Shown one piece after another: positions 1 to 9,434 of a stretch of 64,000 nt of DNA. The translations under genes were made by a program, and so were the position numbers. Origin of the DNA: Acidomonas methanolica (GTDB taxonomy: Bacteria > Pseudomonadota > Alphaproteobacteria > Acetobacterales > Acetobacteraceae); the NCBI RefSeq assembly GCF_004346035.1, contig NZ_SLZN01000003.1, positions 1-64,000 of the forward strand. The letters run 5' to 3'. Each line of letters starts with the position of its first letter. The first letter of the stretch is position 1. The notes beneath the pieces were generated by a model, which was not told the DNA's origin, made no database searches, and saw nothing but the letters and a program-made list of their open reading frames with translations.

Positions 1-53
1 GACGACCACAAATCCAGCGTCTCTTCAACAGACGTACTGCCACTTATCATATC

Positions 54-80
54 CTGAATCATGGTTACCCATAGATTCAG
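54..80. other. Hairpin downstream of the GlxA-type regulator
   Basis: Arms CTGAATC (54-60) and GATTCAG (74-80) pair perfectly, and inside them ATGG and CCAT pair, with one bulged A and a TTAC loop. It lies 27 bases past the stop codon of the minus-strand regulator, so it may terminate that transcript. There is no clear T-run on either strand, so an operator for a gene beyond the window edge is also possible. Positions 1-53 show nothing else recognisable. Confidence 0.35.
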
Positions 81-107
81 AACTCAACACAAAATGCAAC
101 TGTAGTG

Positions 108-1055
108 TTAGACGGCGTTCTCCTGACGACCGGCGCGCCGGATCGCTTGCGGGGGCTGACCGTGCAGCTTGACGAAGGCGCGGCGCATGCGTTCCGGATC
201 AGTAAAGCCGACAGACTTTGCGATCTGTTCGATCGGTTCTGAGCCATTCTGCAAGCGAATGCATGCCGCTTCGACCCGCAAACGTTCCACCGCCCTGGCC
301 GGTGTTTCACCGGTCTGACGCCGGAAAGCGCGTCCAAATTGGCGGACGCTTAATCTGGCGGCGTCCGCAAGCCGCTCGATCGGCAGCGGCTCCGCCAGAT
401 GATCGCGCGCGAACGCGAGCGCCATGCGGATACGGTCCGATTCCGGTTCCATCTGGGACATGGCCGAGAACTGCGACTGGCCCCCGTAGCGCCGATAGGG
501 AACGACGAGTTCACGCGCGACCTCGCGTGCAATATCGGTTCCGCGGTCGGCCTCGATGAGCGCCAGAGCCAGATCGATCCCGGCCGAAATCCCCGCGGAG
601 GTCCAGAAATTGTCATCCGCGATGAAGATGCGATCGGCCTCGACCCTGATCGACGGATATCGCTGCTGCAACTCCGGTGCGAGACGCCAGTGGGTCGTTG
701 CGCGGCGGCCGTCGAGAAGCCCGGTTTCCGCAAGGAGGAACGCGCCTGTGCACACGCTCGCGACACGGGGTGTACGCGCTGCGAGGTCCTTTGCGGCTGC
801 GATGACGCCAGGATTCTGAAAAGAACCGATATCCCCGCCGATGAACATAATCGTGTCGAACGTCGCATCGCGGAACGACTGAGTGTGAATGGGAGCCCCT
901 GAACTCCCGACAACGACGCCTCCGAACTCGGAAATCACCGTCAGCCGGTAGGCGTCACCCTCGATGAAGCTGTTCGCCTCTTCAAAAGCGCCCAGAGGAC
1001 CAGCAAGGTCGAGAATCCGGTGGTTCGGGCAGATGAAAAATCCGATATGATGCAT
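108..1055 (-). CDS. GlxA-family AraC-type transcriptional regulator (DJ-1/PfpI + HTH)
   Basis: A 315-residue cytoplasmic regulator. Residues 1 to about 190 form a DJ-1/PfpI (class I amidotransferase-like) domain with the family motif SVCTGAFLLAETGLL and the nucleophile-elbow cysteine at C102. Residues about 208-308 form a double helix-turn-helix AraC domain ending in the usual GFTDPERMRRAFVKLHGQPP segment. In this family the N-terminal domain is normally a ligand sensor, not an enzyme. It is divergent from the EagR/Rhs operon with about 195 bases between them. It could regulate that operon, but such genes more often control a neighbouring catabolic gene, and the downstream side is outside the window. 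The effector molecule cannot be told from sequence. Confidence 0.9.
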   Translation of the reverse strand: MHHIGFFICPNHRILDLAGPLGAFEEANSFIEGDAYRLTVISEFGGVVVGSSGAPIHTQSFRDATFDTIMFIGGDIGSFQNPGVIAAAKDLAARTPRVASVCTGAFLLAETGLLDGRRATTHWRLAPELQQRYPSIRVEADRIFIADDNFWTSAGISAGIDLALALIEADRGTDIAREVARELVVPYRRYGGQSQFSAMSQMEPESDRIRMALAFARDHLAEPLPIERLADAARLSVRQFGRAFRRQTGETPARAVERLRVEAACIRLQNGSEPIEQIAKSVGFTDPERMRRAFVKLHGQPPQAIRRAGRQENAV

Positions 1056-1250
1056 GGTCTGAATTTAAGGGAAAAAGGCGATTCGCGCCATATGTTTCTT
1101 CTCGAGGCGATGCCGTCAAATCCCGGGTCCATACCGGCCGCCTCGGCATCGTGAAATGTTACGAACGAAACGCTCCCCGAGTTTACGGCGTGTCGTCAGG
1201 CCACCATAGTGATCCCGGAAATTGACGGAAATAAAGGACAAAGAGCCTGA

Positions 1251-1697
1251 ATGGCGGTCCCCCCTGCTTTCGGCGTGACGTCGCCCGCCGGCTGGAAAAG
1301 TCGTGTGCTGGAAATCCATTCGGCGCCGCAGCCCACGCCGCCGTCGGGCATTGCGCCCAATGTCGTGCTGACGCGCGAAACTCTTCCCGGCGGCGCCCCC
1401 GATCAGCGTCCGGATCAACTCATGGCCTATGTCCGGAGCCAGATTCGCGCCATGACGCCGCATCTGCGTGATCCACTCTTTGACCCACCGGAAAAGCTGA
1501 TCCTTCGCGACGTTCCGGTCATCCGGGTCAATGTGACGTGGATGTCCGGCGCTCTCCGCGTGCGGCAATGGATCGTATTTTACCCGCTGGGCAACGATCA
1601 TGTTCTGGTTGCGACCGCAACCGCAGCGGACGCTGAATTTCGCGACCATGCCCGCTCTTTCGCGGCGTTGCTCGGTTCGGTGACGCTCTCTGCATGA
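1251..1697 (+). CDS. EagR-type (DUF1795) effector chaperone
   Basis: A 148-residue protein without a signal peptide, resembling the DUF1795/DcrB-like family. In type VI secretion these Eag chaperones bind and shield the hydrophobic N-terminal segments of prePAAR effectors before loading on VgrG. The identification rests on the size, the compact beta-rich domain (for example RQWIVFYPLGNDHVLVATATA), and the fact that its stop codon overlaps the start of the PAAR-Rhs gene (ATGA at 1694-1697), the standard eag-rhs arrangement. An AAAGGA ribosome-binding site lies about 11 bases before the ATG. Expected to act in the cytoplasm, one chaperone dedicated to the downstream effector. Confidence 0.8.
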   Translation: MAVPPAFGVTSPAGWKSRVLEIHSAPQPTPPSGIAPNVVLTRETLPGGAPDQRPDQLMAYVRSQIRAMTPHLRDPLFDPPEKLILRDVPVIRVNVTWMSGALRVRQWIVFYPLGNDHVLVATATAADAEFRDHARSFAALLGSVTLSA

Positions 1698-4600
1698 GCG
1701 CAATGTCCGCCGCGCGCGTCGGAGATCCGTTCGGCCATTCCGAGGCCATGAACGGTCTGCTGGCGGGGTTGGCGATAGGCCTCGCCGCCAGTGTCGCCGT
1801 CGCGGCGGTCGTCGCGACCGGAGGGGCCGCGTTGCCGGTGATCGTCGGCGGGATCGCGGCCGGGGCGGCGGGCGCGGGGCTGATGGGCGAATCGATCGGC
1901 GCGCTGCTCGACGGGCCGCCGACCGGCGTGCTGGAAATCGGTTCCGTCAATGTGCTCATCAACGGCCGGCCGGCCGTCATGGCCCTCCGCGGCGCTGGAA
2001 GTTGCTGCGAGCACGACCCGATGATCCCCGTCGCGACGGGATCGAAAACAGTGCTCATCAACGGGCTTCCCGCTGCGCGCGTGGGCGACAAGCTGGTCTG
2101 TTCCGCCGTGATCACCGAAGGCTCGCCCAACACGATGATCGGCGGTCCGACCGCGCAAGGCCTGGCCATCAACCCTGAAGTGCCGGCCGGAGTGAATTAT
2201 GCGCTCATGGGGGTGGCGTTCGCCGGCGCCGCCGTCACCGGAGGGCTGGCCGTCGCCGCGCTGGGCGCTGCCGGGGGCGCGCTGGGCGGATATGCCGGGC
2301 AGGAGGCGGCTTCCGCTCTGGGCTATGGCGAAAAAGGGCAGGCAATCGGCGCGCTGATCGGCGGCACGATTGGCGGGTTGGCCGGGGGCTTTGCGGGTGA
2401 CAGGCTTTCATCCCGCTGCTGGTCCGGGCATCCGGTCGACGTGGCAAGTGGCGAAGTCATGACGGAGCATGAGGATTTCATGCTCCCCGGACCGATCCCG
2501 CTCCGCTTCCATCGGCTCTGGATGTCATCGTCGAGTCTTGTGGGGGAGTGCGGGCATGGCTGGCATCACAGTCTGGATATGGCGCTCTGGCCCGGCGCAT
2601 CCGGCCGGAGCTGGACCTATCGCAATGAAGAAGGGCGGCTGATTGTCTTCGCGCCCCCCGCCCCGGGCAGGCCCAGCCTGGATGCGGTCGAGCAACTGCA
2701 ATTATGGACTGACGGGCGCGCGTACTGGGTAACCGATTTTCAGGGCATCCGGCGGGATTTCGGGCCGCCTCTCGCGGGAGATTTGCGTCGCCTCGTACGC
2801 ATCAGCGATCCGAACGGCAATGCCATCACCCTGTCGCGCAGCGGGGGCGACCGGCTGACGGCTATTATCGACAGTGCCGGGCGGCATCTTTCAGTCACGA
2901 CCGATGAGGCCGGTCGCGTCCTGTCCGTCATCGCGCCGCATCCGACGATCGGGCATGAGACGATCCCGCTCCTGCAACTGGAATATGATGCGGCGGGCGA
3001 TCTGATCCGGTCCGCCGATGCCTTGGGAAACGGCTTTGCCTACGTCTATCACGGCCATCTTCTTGTCGATGAGACGCGGCCCGCCGGGTTGGGGTATCAT
3101 TTCCGCTATGACGATGTCTCGCTGGGCCGGGCCGCGCGTTGCGTGTCGACATGGGGGGACGGCAATCTGCATGAACGCCATTTTTCCTATGACCTGACGC
3201 GTGGCGTCACCCGTGTCGTCGCGCGCGACGGTGCGTGCGAAGAGTATTTTTGGGATCAGGCGCGGAGAATCACCCGGATCGTCGACGGGCTGGGGCGGCG
3301 CAGTTCGCGTCTTTATGACGCGTTGGGACGGATGACGCTCGAGACGCGGGCGGATGGCGCGACCGCGCGGCTGAGCTTCGACGCCCATGGCCGCGTTTCG
3401 GGCCGTCAGGGGTTTGACGGATCATCCGTGTCCTTTCATTTCTCTCCTCTGCGCGAGGATGGGCTGGTCACGGATCGTCCTCGGCAAATACAGGCGGTCG
3501 ATGGCGGCATCTCGCATTACGAATGGGACGAACGCCTGAATTTGATCCGCTCCACTGACGCGGCGGGGCGGGAGCGCCGTTTCCTGCGCGACACGCGGGG
3601 ACGTCCGCTCGCGGTTCAGGATGCGCTGGGCGTGCACCGCCGCCTTGGCTGGACGGCTGACGGTCTGCCGGCGAGCGAGGCGGACGGAACGGGGGCCATT
3701 CGGGTCCGCTACGACTGGGACAGGCTGGGGCGGTTGCAGCGGGTCGCGTATGGCGGCGTGGCCGCGACGTCTTATCGGCGCGATCTGGTCGGGCGGGTTG
3801 TGGAGGAAAAGCGCCAGACCGGCGAGTGCGCGGCGTACAGCTACGACGCCGAAGGCGCGCTGATAGCGTTTCGCGATACGCTGGGGCAGGAGACGCGCTG
3901 GCGTTATGACGGGCTGCCGGTGCCGCTGGAACGTCGCGCCGCCGATGGCGGCATCCTGCGTTATGCTTATGATGGCGACCTCAACCTCATCCGCCTCACC
4001 AATGAGAAGGATGAGGTGTGCGAGTTGACCTATGACGCCGCCGGACAACTCGTGCGCGAACGCGGGTTTGACGGCCGGAGACAGACCTATAGCTACGATC
4101 CGGCGGGTTTCCTGTTGCAGCACGAGGATGCGGGCGGCACCCGCACGTGTCATCGGCGCGACAAGGCCGGGCGGCTCGTGTCGCTGGAGCCTGTGGGAGA
4201 CGCGCCGACGCAGTATCGCTATGACGCGGCGGGCCGGCTCGTCGAGGCGACGAATGGCTGGGGCGCGCTGACATTTGCGTATGACCCGACCGGGCTGCTG
4301 CTGAGCGAGCAGCAGGGCGAGCACAGACTCACCCACGAGCATGACGCGCGCGGTCGGCGGATCGCGACTGTGCTGCCGGACGGCCGCAGGCTGGAGACAC
4401 GCTGGGACGGTCGGGACGCGGCGGAGGAAATTTTCTTTGCCGGGCGAAGCGTCGTCCGTTTCGCGCGGGATGTTCTGGGGCGCGAAATCGAGCGGGTCGC
4501 GGGGGGGCTCACCACGCGTACGGATTATGATCCGCAAGGGCGGCTGGCGCGGCAGCGGGCGGAGAAAAGTCATCGCCCGCCTCTGATCGACCGGAGCTAT

Positions 4601-5878
4601 CGCTATGACGGCGCGGATCAGCTTCGCGAATTATCCGATCTGGCCTTGGGGAACATGGCTTATGGCTATGATTCGTGTGGCCGTCTGATTTCCGTCGAGG
4701 GCTGGGCGGAGGAACGTTTCAACTTCGATCCCGCGGGCAATATTCTGCAGGGGGCCGCCGCTGCGCCGGGGAACCGGCTGGAATTTCACGGCGACCGGCA
4801 TTTCACCTATGACGCGCGTGGCAATCGGATCGGCGAGCGGCGCGGTGCGCGCGGCGGCGTGGAGCGCGACTATCGCTACGGCGCGGATAACCAGTTGCGG
4901 GAGATGGAGGAGCGCACGCGGTTTGGCACGCTGCGCGCCCGCTATCGCTATGACCCGCTGGGTCGGCGCGTGAGCAAGGAGATCGAGCGCTGGACGCTGC
5001 CCGCGGCCAATGACGCGGGGGCGGAAGGGCGGCTGGCGCGGCTGTCGGCCGAGCGCCATGCCTTTGTCTGGCTGGGCGACGTGCTGCTGGGCGAGGGGCC
5101 GGAAGGATCGCCGTTCCACACCGTGTATCTGCATGAGCCCGAGAGCTTCCGGCCTCTCGCGATGATCCGGGGCGACGCGGTTTGCCACTACCATCTGGAT
5201 CATCTCGGCACGCCGCGCGAGGTGACGAATGACCGTGGCGAGGTGATCTGGCGCGGCTGGATGAAGGCATGGGGCGCCGTTGCGCGGGCGTCGGATGCCG
5301 CGATCGCGCAGCCCCTCCGTTTTCAGGGCCAGTATGAGGATATGGAGACGGGGCTTTATTACAACAGATTCCGATATTATGCGCCGGAAACAGGGTGCTA
5401 TATCCAGCAAGATCCCATCGGGCTGCTCGCGCGCTTCAATTTGTATTCGTACCCGCACAATCCATTGGCCGAGAGTGACCCGCTGGGCCTGATGCCATGG
5501 CGCTGGAATCCCGATGGGATGGGACATCATCTCGTCTGGCGGAACAAGGCAAATACGGCAGGTCTGAATCTGGAAAATCTCGGAACCGCACGTGACACGC
5601 CGACCTATTTTCCGGAACCGTACCGGCCCGGCGACCACGAACTGCTCCACAGGGTGCAGGCGCCCTATCTCGGCAGCCGTCAGGGACCTTGGGAAGGCAC
5701 ATCCGACGAGTTACTTCAGGCATCCGGAAAAGGATTGTCGGACGCCGGGGTTTCCAACATGCGGGGGTCTCTGAAGATCCCACGGACTGGCGAGATGCTC
5801 GCGCAGGATGTATCTCCAAAGGACGCTTATGTAAAATTGATGGAATGGCATAACAAAAGCAGGGGGTTGTGCGAATGA
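1694..5878 (+). CDS. prePAAR/PAAR-Rhs type VI effector with C-terminal putative GHH nuclease
   Basis: A 1394-residue polymorphic toxin. The N-terminus has AARVGDPFGH (residues about 6-15), an exact match to the prePAAR pattern AARxxDxxxH. A hydrophobic glycine/alanine-rich region (about 19-62), a PAAR domain (about 75-165) and a second hydrophobic region (about 175-235) follow, the layout of class II prePAAR effectors. Residues about 240-1250 carry many YD/Rhs repeats that should form the cocoon, closing with the Rhs core motif around DPIGLLARFNLYSY. After NPLAESDPLGL starts a variable tip of about 128 residues with GMGHHLVWR (H1278, H1279) and DHELLHR (H1315, H1319). This spacing recalls HNH/Endonuclease VII toxins of the GHH/AHH kind, so DNA cleavage in prey is likely but unproven. 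It is translationally coupled to the chaperone and to the immunity gene. Confidence 0.92.
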   Translation: MSAMSAARVGDPFGHSEAMNGLLAGLAIGLAASVAVAAVVATGGAALPVIVGGIAAGAAGAGLMGESIGALLDGPPTGVLEIGSVNVLINGRPAVMALRGAGSCCEHDPMIPVATGSKTVLINGLPAARVGDKLVCSAVITEGSPNTMIGGPTAQGLAINPEVPAGVNYALMGVAFAGAAVTGGLAVAALGAAGGALGGYAGQEAASALGYGEKGQAIGALIGGTIGGLAGGFAGDRLSSRCWSGHPVDVASGEVMTEHEDFMLPGPIPLRFHRLWMSSSSLVGECGHGWHHSLDMALWPGASGRSWTYRNEEGRLIVFAPPAPGRPSLDAVEQLQLWTDGRAYWVTDFQGIRRDFGPPLAGDLRRLVRISDPNGNAITLSRSGGDRLTAIIDSAGRHLSVTTDEAGRVLSVIAPHPTIGHETIPLLQLEYDAAGDLIRSADALGNGFAYVYHGHLLVDETRPAGLGYHFRYDDVSLGRAARCVSTWGDGNLHERHFSYDLTRGVTRVVARDGACEEYFWDQARRITRIVDGLGRRSSRLYDALGRMTLETRADGATARLSFDAHGRVSGRQGFDGSSVSFHFSPLREDGLVTDRPRQIQAVDGGISHYEWDERLNLIRSTDAAGRERRFLRDTRGRPLAVQDALGVHRRLGWTADGLPASEADGTGAIRVRYDWDRLGRLQRVAYGGVAATSYRRDLVGRVVEEKRQTGECAAYSYDAEGALIAFRDTLGQETRWRYDGLPVPLERRAADGGILRYAYDGDLNLIRLTNEKDEVCELTYDAAGQLVRERGFDGRRQTYSYDPAGFLLQHEDAGGTRTCHRRDKAGRLVSLEPVGDAPTQYRYDAAGRLVEATNGWGALTFAYDPTGLLLSEQQGEHRLTHEHDARGRRIATVLPDGRRLETRWDGRDAAEEIFFAGRSVVRFARDVLGREIERVAGGLTTRTDYDPQGRLARQRAEKSHRPPLIDRSYRYDGADQLRELSDLALGNMAYGYDSCGRLISVEGWAEERFNFDPAGNILQGAAAAPGNRLEFHGDRHFTYDARGNRIGERRGARGGVERDYRYGADNQLREMEERTRFGTLRARYRYDPLGRRVSKEIERWTLPAANDAGAEGRLARLSAERHAFVWLGDVLLGEGPEGSPFHTVYLHEPESFRPLAMIRGDAVCHYHLDHLGTPREVTNDRGEVIWRGWMKAWGAVARASDAAIAQPLRFQGQYEDMETGLYYNRFRYYAPETGCYIQQDPIGLLARFNLYSYPHNPLAESDPLGLMPWRWNPDGMGHHLVWRNKANTAGLNLENLGTARDTPTYFPEPYRPGDHELLHRVQAPYLGSRQGPWEGTSDELLQASGKGLSDAGVSNMRGSLKIPRTGEMLAQDVSPKDAYVKLMEWHNKSRGLCE

Positions 5879-6387
5879 TGAATTTGAATTTAATGGTCAG
5901 AACAAACGGGTTTGCAATTTTTGACCCAGGGGTTGTCGAGAGTTTTTTTGAAGAAGACATATCTGGAAAAAATCTTCTCGATCTGTTCATTTCTACGGAT
6001 GTTGGAGATGAGATCGTAAAGGCGGGTTGTCTGGTGCCCGTGATAAACATACCAAAATATAATTATCATATAATAATAAAAGACGACTCTGAGGAAACGG
6101 AAAAAGAAAATTCAGTGTGGAAGGAAAACGCCTATTTTCCGTTATTGATAAAAAATGAATGTTATATTGCTGATATGGGGGCATTTATGGAATGGGGCGC
6201 TCATGGGCAGGAGGTTATTCCTGTAAAATTGGCAATAAATCCCGGCATGTATGCTGTTTCCGTAAAATTATATAATGACAGGGATCATTTCGAGTCCGTG
6301 GCGGATGCCGGATACATCATTGAATTGTCCAAGAGGGATCACCTTCCGCCGTTGACGGCGGATATAAATGACGACATGATTCTGTAA
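5875..6387 (+). CDS. Putative immunity protein to the Rhs tip toxin
   Basis: A 170-residue acidic, probably cytoplasmic protein with no family I recognise. Its ATG (5875) overlaps the Rhs stop codon, and an upstream GTG at 5869 is an alternative start. Position directly after the toxin tip, size and acidity fit an immunity protein. The gene is visibly rich in A and T (stretches such as AAATATAATTATCATATAATAATAAAAG), unlike everything around it. That is the usual sign of a recently exchanged toxin-tip/immunity cassette. Function is inferred from position only. Confidence 0.75.
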   Translation: MMNLNLMVRTNGFAIFDPGVVESFFEEDISGKNLLDLFISTDVGDEIVKAGCLVPVINIPKYNYHIIIKDDSEETEKENSVWKENAYFPLLIKNECYIADMGAFMEWGAHGQEVIPVKLAINPGMYAVSVKLYNDRDHFESVADAGYIIELSKRDHLPPLTADINDDMIL

Positions 6388-6517
6388 AAATGCCGGTCTG
6401 CTGACCCTTCTCATACGGCGCGCATGCCGGATGCCCGCTGGAATTCACCGAAGCCCGGAGTGGGAGTGATGGTGAACGCCGAGGCGGAATCCGGCCGCGG
6501 GCCATACACGGGCGATG

Positions 6518-7591
6518 TCACTGCCTTGTGGAGACGGGGAAAAAGACGTCATAGGCGTCGGCATTCCTTTCGGCCGCCCGCGCCAGCCATCCGTCTATAC
6601 CCAATCTGGCCGTTTCCGTTCGGGCCTTAGGCACTTCCTCGCGTTTCAGCCCCAGACGCACGACACATTCCACGTCGTCATCGACGAAGAATCGGATCAG
6701 TGCGGCCAGACTGTCATGGCACTCCCCGGCTGGCGCAAAGGCGCGGAAGTCATTCAGGGTGAGGGGGCCAATGACGATCTCGATGCGCGCGTTCATCTCC
6801 CACATGCATGCGCCGATGACGGCATCCACACCCAGCTGGGAGAACTGTCCGGCTTTCGGGCCCGGCAGGCGGGATTGCTGGTCGGGCGGCACGCTGATCC
6901 ATTGTCCGACGAATTGTTCGACACGGACAGGCGCACGCACCCATTCTTCCAGAAGGGTGCGCAGGCGCTCCGCCGAGCGTGGACGGGTGGCGAGGAGGCC
7001 GGAGAAATAAAGGAGGTGACGCGTGTCGAATCCCGCGAGGGCCACGCCCTTGGCCGGATCGACGCCGATCAGCGAGAGAAGGGCGCGATCGAGGGCGCAG
7101 GCCGTCCCCGCCCCGGGCTCCGCGCGGATGGCGGCCCGCGCCGTATATTTCATTCCCGCCTCGGCGAACTGCACCCGGGGGCGTTGGGCCAGAAGATCGA
7201 GGAAGGCCGCGAGAGCGGGGGAACGGGCTCGATACGCCTCATCCGCCATGGCGCTGTAATGGCGCGGCAGGACGCCGTCATGGCCGGTCAGACCGCCGAA
7301 GCCGATGGTGACTTCATAGGTTCCGTCCGGAAGCGGGCGCACCTCCAGAATATCGCGCCAGGGCGTCGCGAGGCCGGGCGGCGTGCGGAAGTGGACGCTT
7401 TGGGAAAGCGGGACTCCGGTCGCGGAATGCAGCAACGCGATGGCGGCGTCGAACGAGAAACGTCCGGGCGTTTCGATCAGCGCGGCCAGAGCGCGGGAAG
7501 GGGCCTCGTCGGCTCGGGGGGTGGCGCCCTCCGTGCCGCCGTCGGGCTTCTCGGGAAGGCGGGCGCCGGTCGTGTCGAGCGGAAACGGCAT
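6518..7591 (-). CDS. tssG: Type VI secretion baseplate subunit TssG
   Basis: A 357-residue protein of the VasB/ImpH family. Family landmarks seen are the N-terminal RFSFDAAIALLHSATG segment, VHFRTPPGLATP, the EVTIGFGGLTGHDGVLPRHY core, and LRTLLEEWVRAPVRVEQFVGQW. With TssF it forms the TssF2-TssG wedge of the cytoplasmic baseplate that docks on TssK and the membrane complex. It is the last gene of the minus-strand tssA-to-tssG operon, six bases after tssF, and converges with the Rhs immunity gene. No clear terminator is visible in the 130-base gap 6388-6517. Confidence 0.95.
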   Translation of the reverse strand: MPFPLDTTGARLPEKPDGGTEGATPRADEAPSRALAALIETPGRFSFDAAIALLHSATGVPLSQSVHFRTPPGLATPWRDILEVRPLPDGTYEVTIGFGGLTGHDGVLPRHYSAMADEAYRARSPALAAFLDLLAQRPRVQFAEAGMKYTARAAIRAEPGAGTACALDRALLSLIGVDPAKGVALAGFDTRHLLYFSGLLATRPRSAERLRTLLEEWVRAPVRVEQFVGQWISVPPDQQSRLPGPKAGQFSQLGVDAVIGACMWEMNARIEIVIGPLTLNDFRAFAPAGECHDSLAALIRFFVDDDVECVVRLGLKREEVPKARTETARLGIDGWLARAAERNADAYDVFFPVSTRQ

Positions 7592-7596
7592 CGTCG

Positions 7597-9429
7597 TCAG
7601 GAAATGCGGCGGTGGCCGGCGCGTGGTGGAAAGCGCACGGCGTCGTCGGGGTGTCCGCGCAGCCGGATTGTGGTGCGAACGAAATTATTGGTGGCCACGT
7701 GCAAGGCCAGGAAGCGATCGAGCACGCTGGCGAGCAGGAAAAGCCCATGTTCCGACCATGCGGCGGGGTCGAAGACGAGAATGACCTCGATCCCGCGGCA
7801 CAGGCCGATTTTCAATCCGTCGGAAAGGCGTGCGACCGTCGGGCGGGACTGGACATGCAGCAGGCCGGAGATCGCCGCGCGCGTCTGGGCCGACCCCCGG
7901 ACGTCATAGAGCGTCAGCAGGTCGTGCAGGGCGGGCGTCGCGTCCTCGCCATCCGTCAGGCTGAGATAATTGAGGGTCATGTGTGTGATGAGCGCCCAGG
8001 CGCTGCGCTCCCTCTGGCGTCGACGCCAGCCCTGCGTGGGCGGGGTCAGACAGAGGATGCGCGTCAGACCGCCGAGGCCCCGCTCGGGCGTGAAGAGAGG
8101 AGCGCCGCCTCCGAAAGGCAGAAGCGCGGGCAGGTCGCCGTCGGACAGTGTCGCGTCGATCGACAGGAGCCGCGCCTCTGACGCGTCCTCGTCGCTTCCG
8201 GGGCTGCTTCCGGAGTCGAAACTGACGGGGGCGAGATGAGTTTCGATCGCGCCATTGATCGGGGAGGCACGCCGCGACACCGTGTATTCTCCGGCGGCTT
8301 CCGCCTCCCCGGTCGCCAGATGGCGATAGAGCGGGCGCCAGGGACGGCTCGTGCCGTCATCGTGAATCTCGCGGACGGAATCGATCTGCCAGATTTCCGC
8401 CGTGTCGCTCGCATGGCGCGGCGGGTCCACCGGATAGCATGTCTGCCAGTGGGTCAGCGTTACGGGTTCGCATCCTTCTTCGAAGAGATTGACGACCGGC
8501 ACGCAGTTGAGGCGGAGCGCGTCGGGGTGCAGCGTGCGGGCCAGCGTAGGAAAGATCGTGTCGAAATAGAAGAAGAGCATGATCTCCGCGCGCGTCTCGA
8601 CAAGCGTGCGCGCCTCGAGGCCATCCAGCGTGAAGAACAGGAATTTTTCCGGAAATGCGAAATATTCCGTCAGAAGGCGAAACCCGCTGAACGACCGGCG
8701 CGGCCAGGGATAGAGCGCATCGTCCGGCTCAAAGCCGCAGGGGCGCAATCCTCCCACGGGAATGGGGGTCGGCCGGTCGTCGTTCGGGCTTGAGGCCAGG
8801 GCGATCCCGATCGTGTGCGCGCAGATCAGTTCCAGAAGCGCCGTCGCCTGATCTGGCGGCCCGTGGATGAAGAACCGGAGCTGCGCGGGAGCGATATCGC
8901 TGAAACAGGCGTCGGGATTCGTCAGCGAAAGACGCAGGCTCAGGACGCCCTGCGCATGGCGGGAGGTGGGATGAGCCGGCGCGTCGAACGGCGCCGGCCG
9001 CAACTGTGCGTCATGCGCGCGGATCGGCCATATCTCCGCGGGCGCGGCGGTCCGGAACCGGCAGGCGGGGCGGTCCGGGACCACGGTCTGGAACGCCCCG
9101 CCGCGCGGGACGGGAATGGCCGTCCTCGCATCCGGCATGCCTTCGATCTGGACGATGCAGGCGGAAGGCAGCGGCGCGAGATAATGCGGGTAGAGGATAT
9201 CGAGCAGCGTGTCCGTGAGTTCGGGGAAATCATCGTCCAGCCGTTGCTGCACCCGCCCCGTCAGGAACGCGACCCCTTCGAGAAGCCGTTCGACATGCGG
9301 ATCGTCCACCGTCTCGCGCGAAAGCCGGAGCCGACCCGCGATCTTCGGGTGCGTCCGGGCGAAGGCGTCGCCCAGAGTGCGGAGGGCTTCGAGCTCACGC
9401 TGATAGGCGTTGATGAAGTCGTCGGCCAT
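7597..9429 (-). CDS. tssF: Type VI secretion baseplate subunit TssF
   Basis: A 610-residue VasA/ImpG family protein, normal length. The N-terminus FINAYQRELEALRTLGDAFA and then HVERLLEGVAFLTGRVQQRL and ELTDTLLDILYPHYLAPLPS are the family hallmarks. The C-terminal half contains the DLLTLYDVRGSAQTRAAISG and VFDPAAWSEHGLFLLASVLD segments. TssF pairs with TssG in the baseplate wedge. Its ATG at 9429 lies five bases downstream of the tssE stop, so translation is probably coupled. Confidence 0.96.
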   Translation of the reverse strand: MADDFINAYQRELEALRTLGDAFARTHPKIAGRLRLSRETVDDPHVERLLEGVAFLTGRVQQRLDDDFPELTDTLLDILYPHYLAPLPSACIVQIEGMPDARTAIPVPRGGAFQTVVPDRPACRFRTAAPAEIWPIRAHDAQLRPAPFDAPAHPTSRHAQGVLSLRLSLTNPDACFSDIAPAQLRFFIHGPPDQATALLELICAHTIGIALASSPNDDRPTPIPVGGLRPCGFEPDDALYPWPRRSFSGFRLLTEYFAFPEKFLFFTLDGLEARTLVETRAEIMLFFYFDTIFPTLARTLHPDALRLNCVPVVNLFEEGCEPVTLTHWQTCYPVDPPRHASDTAEIWQIDSVREIHDDGTSRPWRPLYRHLATGEAEAAGEYTVSRRASPINGAIETHLAPVSFDSGSSPGSDEDASEARLLSIDATLSDGDLPALLPFGGGAPLFTPERGLGGLTRILCLTPPTQGWRRRQRERSAWALITHMTLNYLSLTDGEDATPALHDLLTLYDVRGSAQTRAAISGLLHVQSRPTVARLSDGLKIGLCRGIEVILVFDPAAWSEHGLFLLASVLDRFLALHVATNNFVRTTIRLRGHPDDAVRFPPRAGHRRIS

Positions 9430-9434
9430 CGGAC

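Noticed and set aside
6424-6630. Small plus-strand frame between the immunity gene and tssG
   Set aside because: It overlaps the tssG 3' end, has no domain and no good ribosome-binding site.
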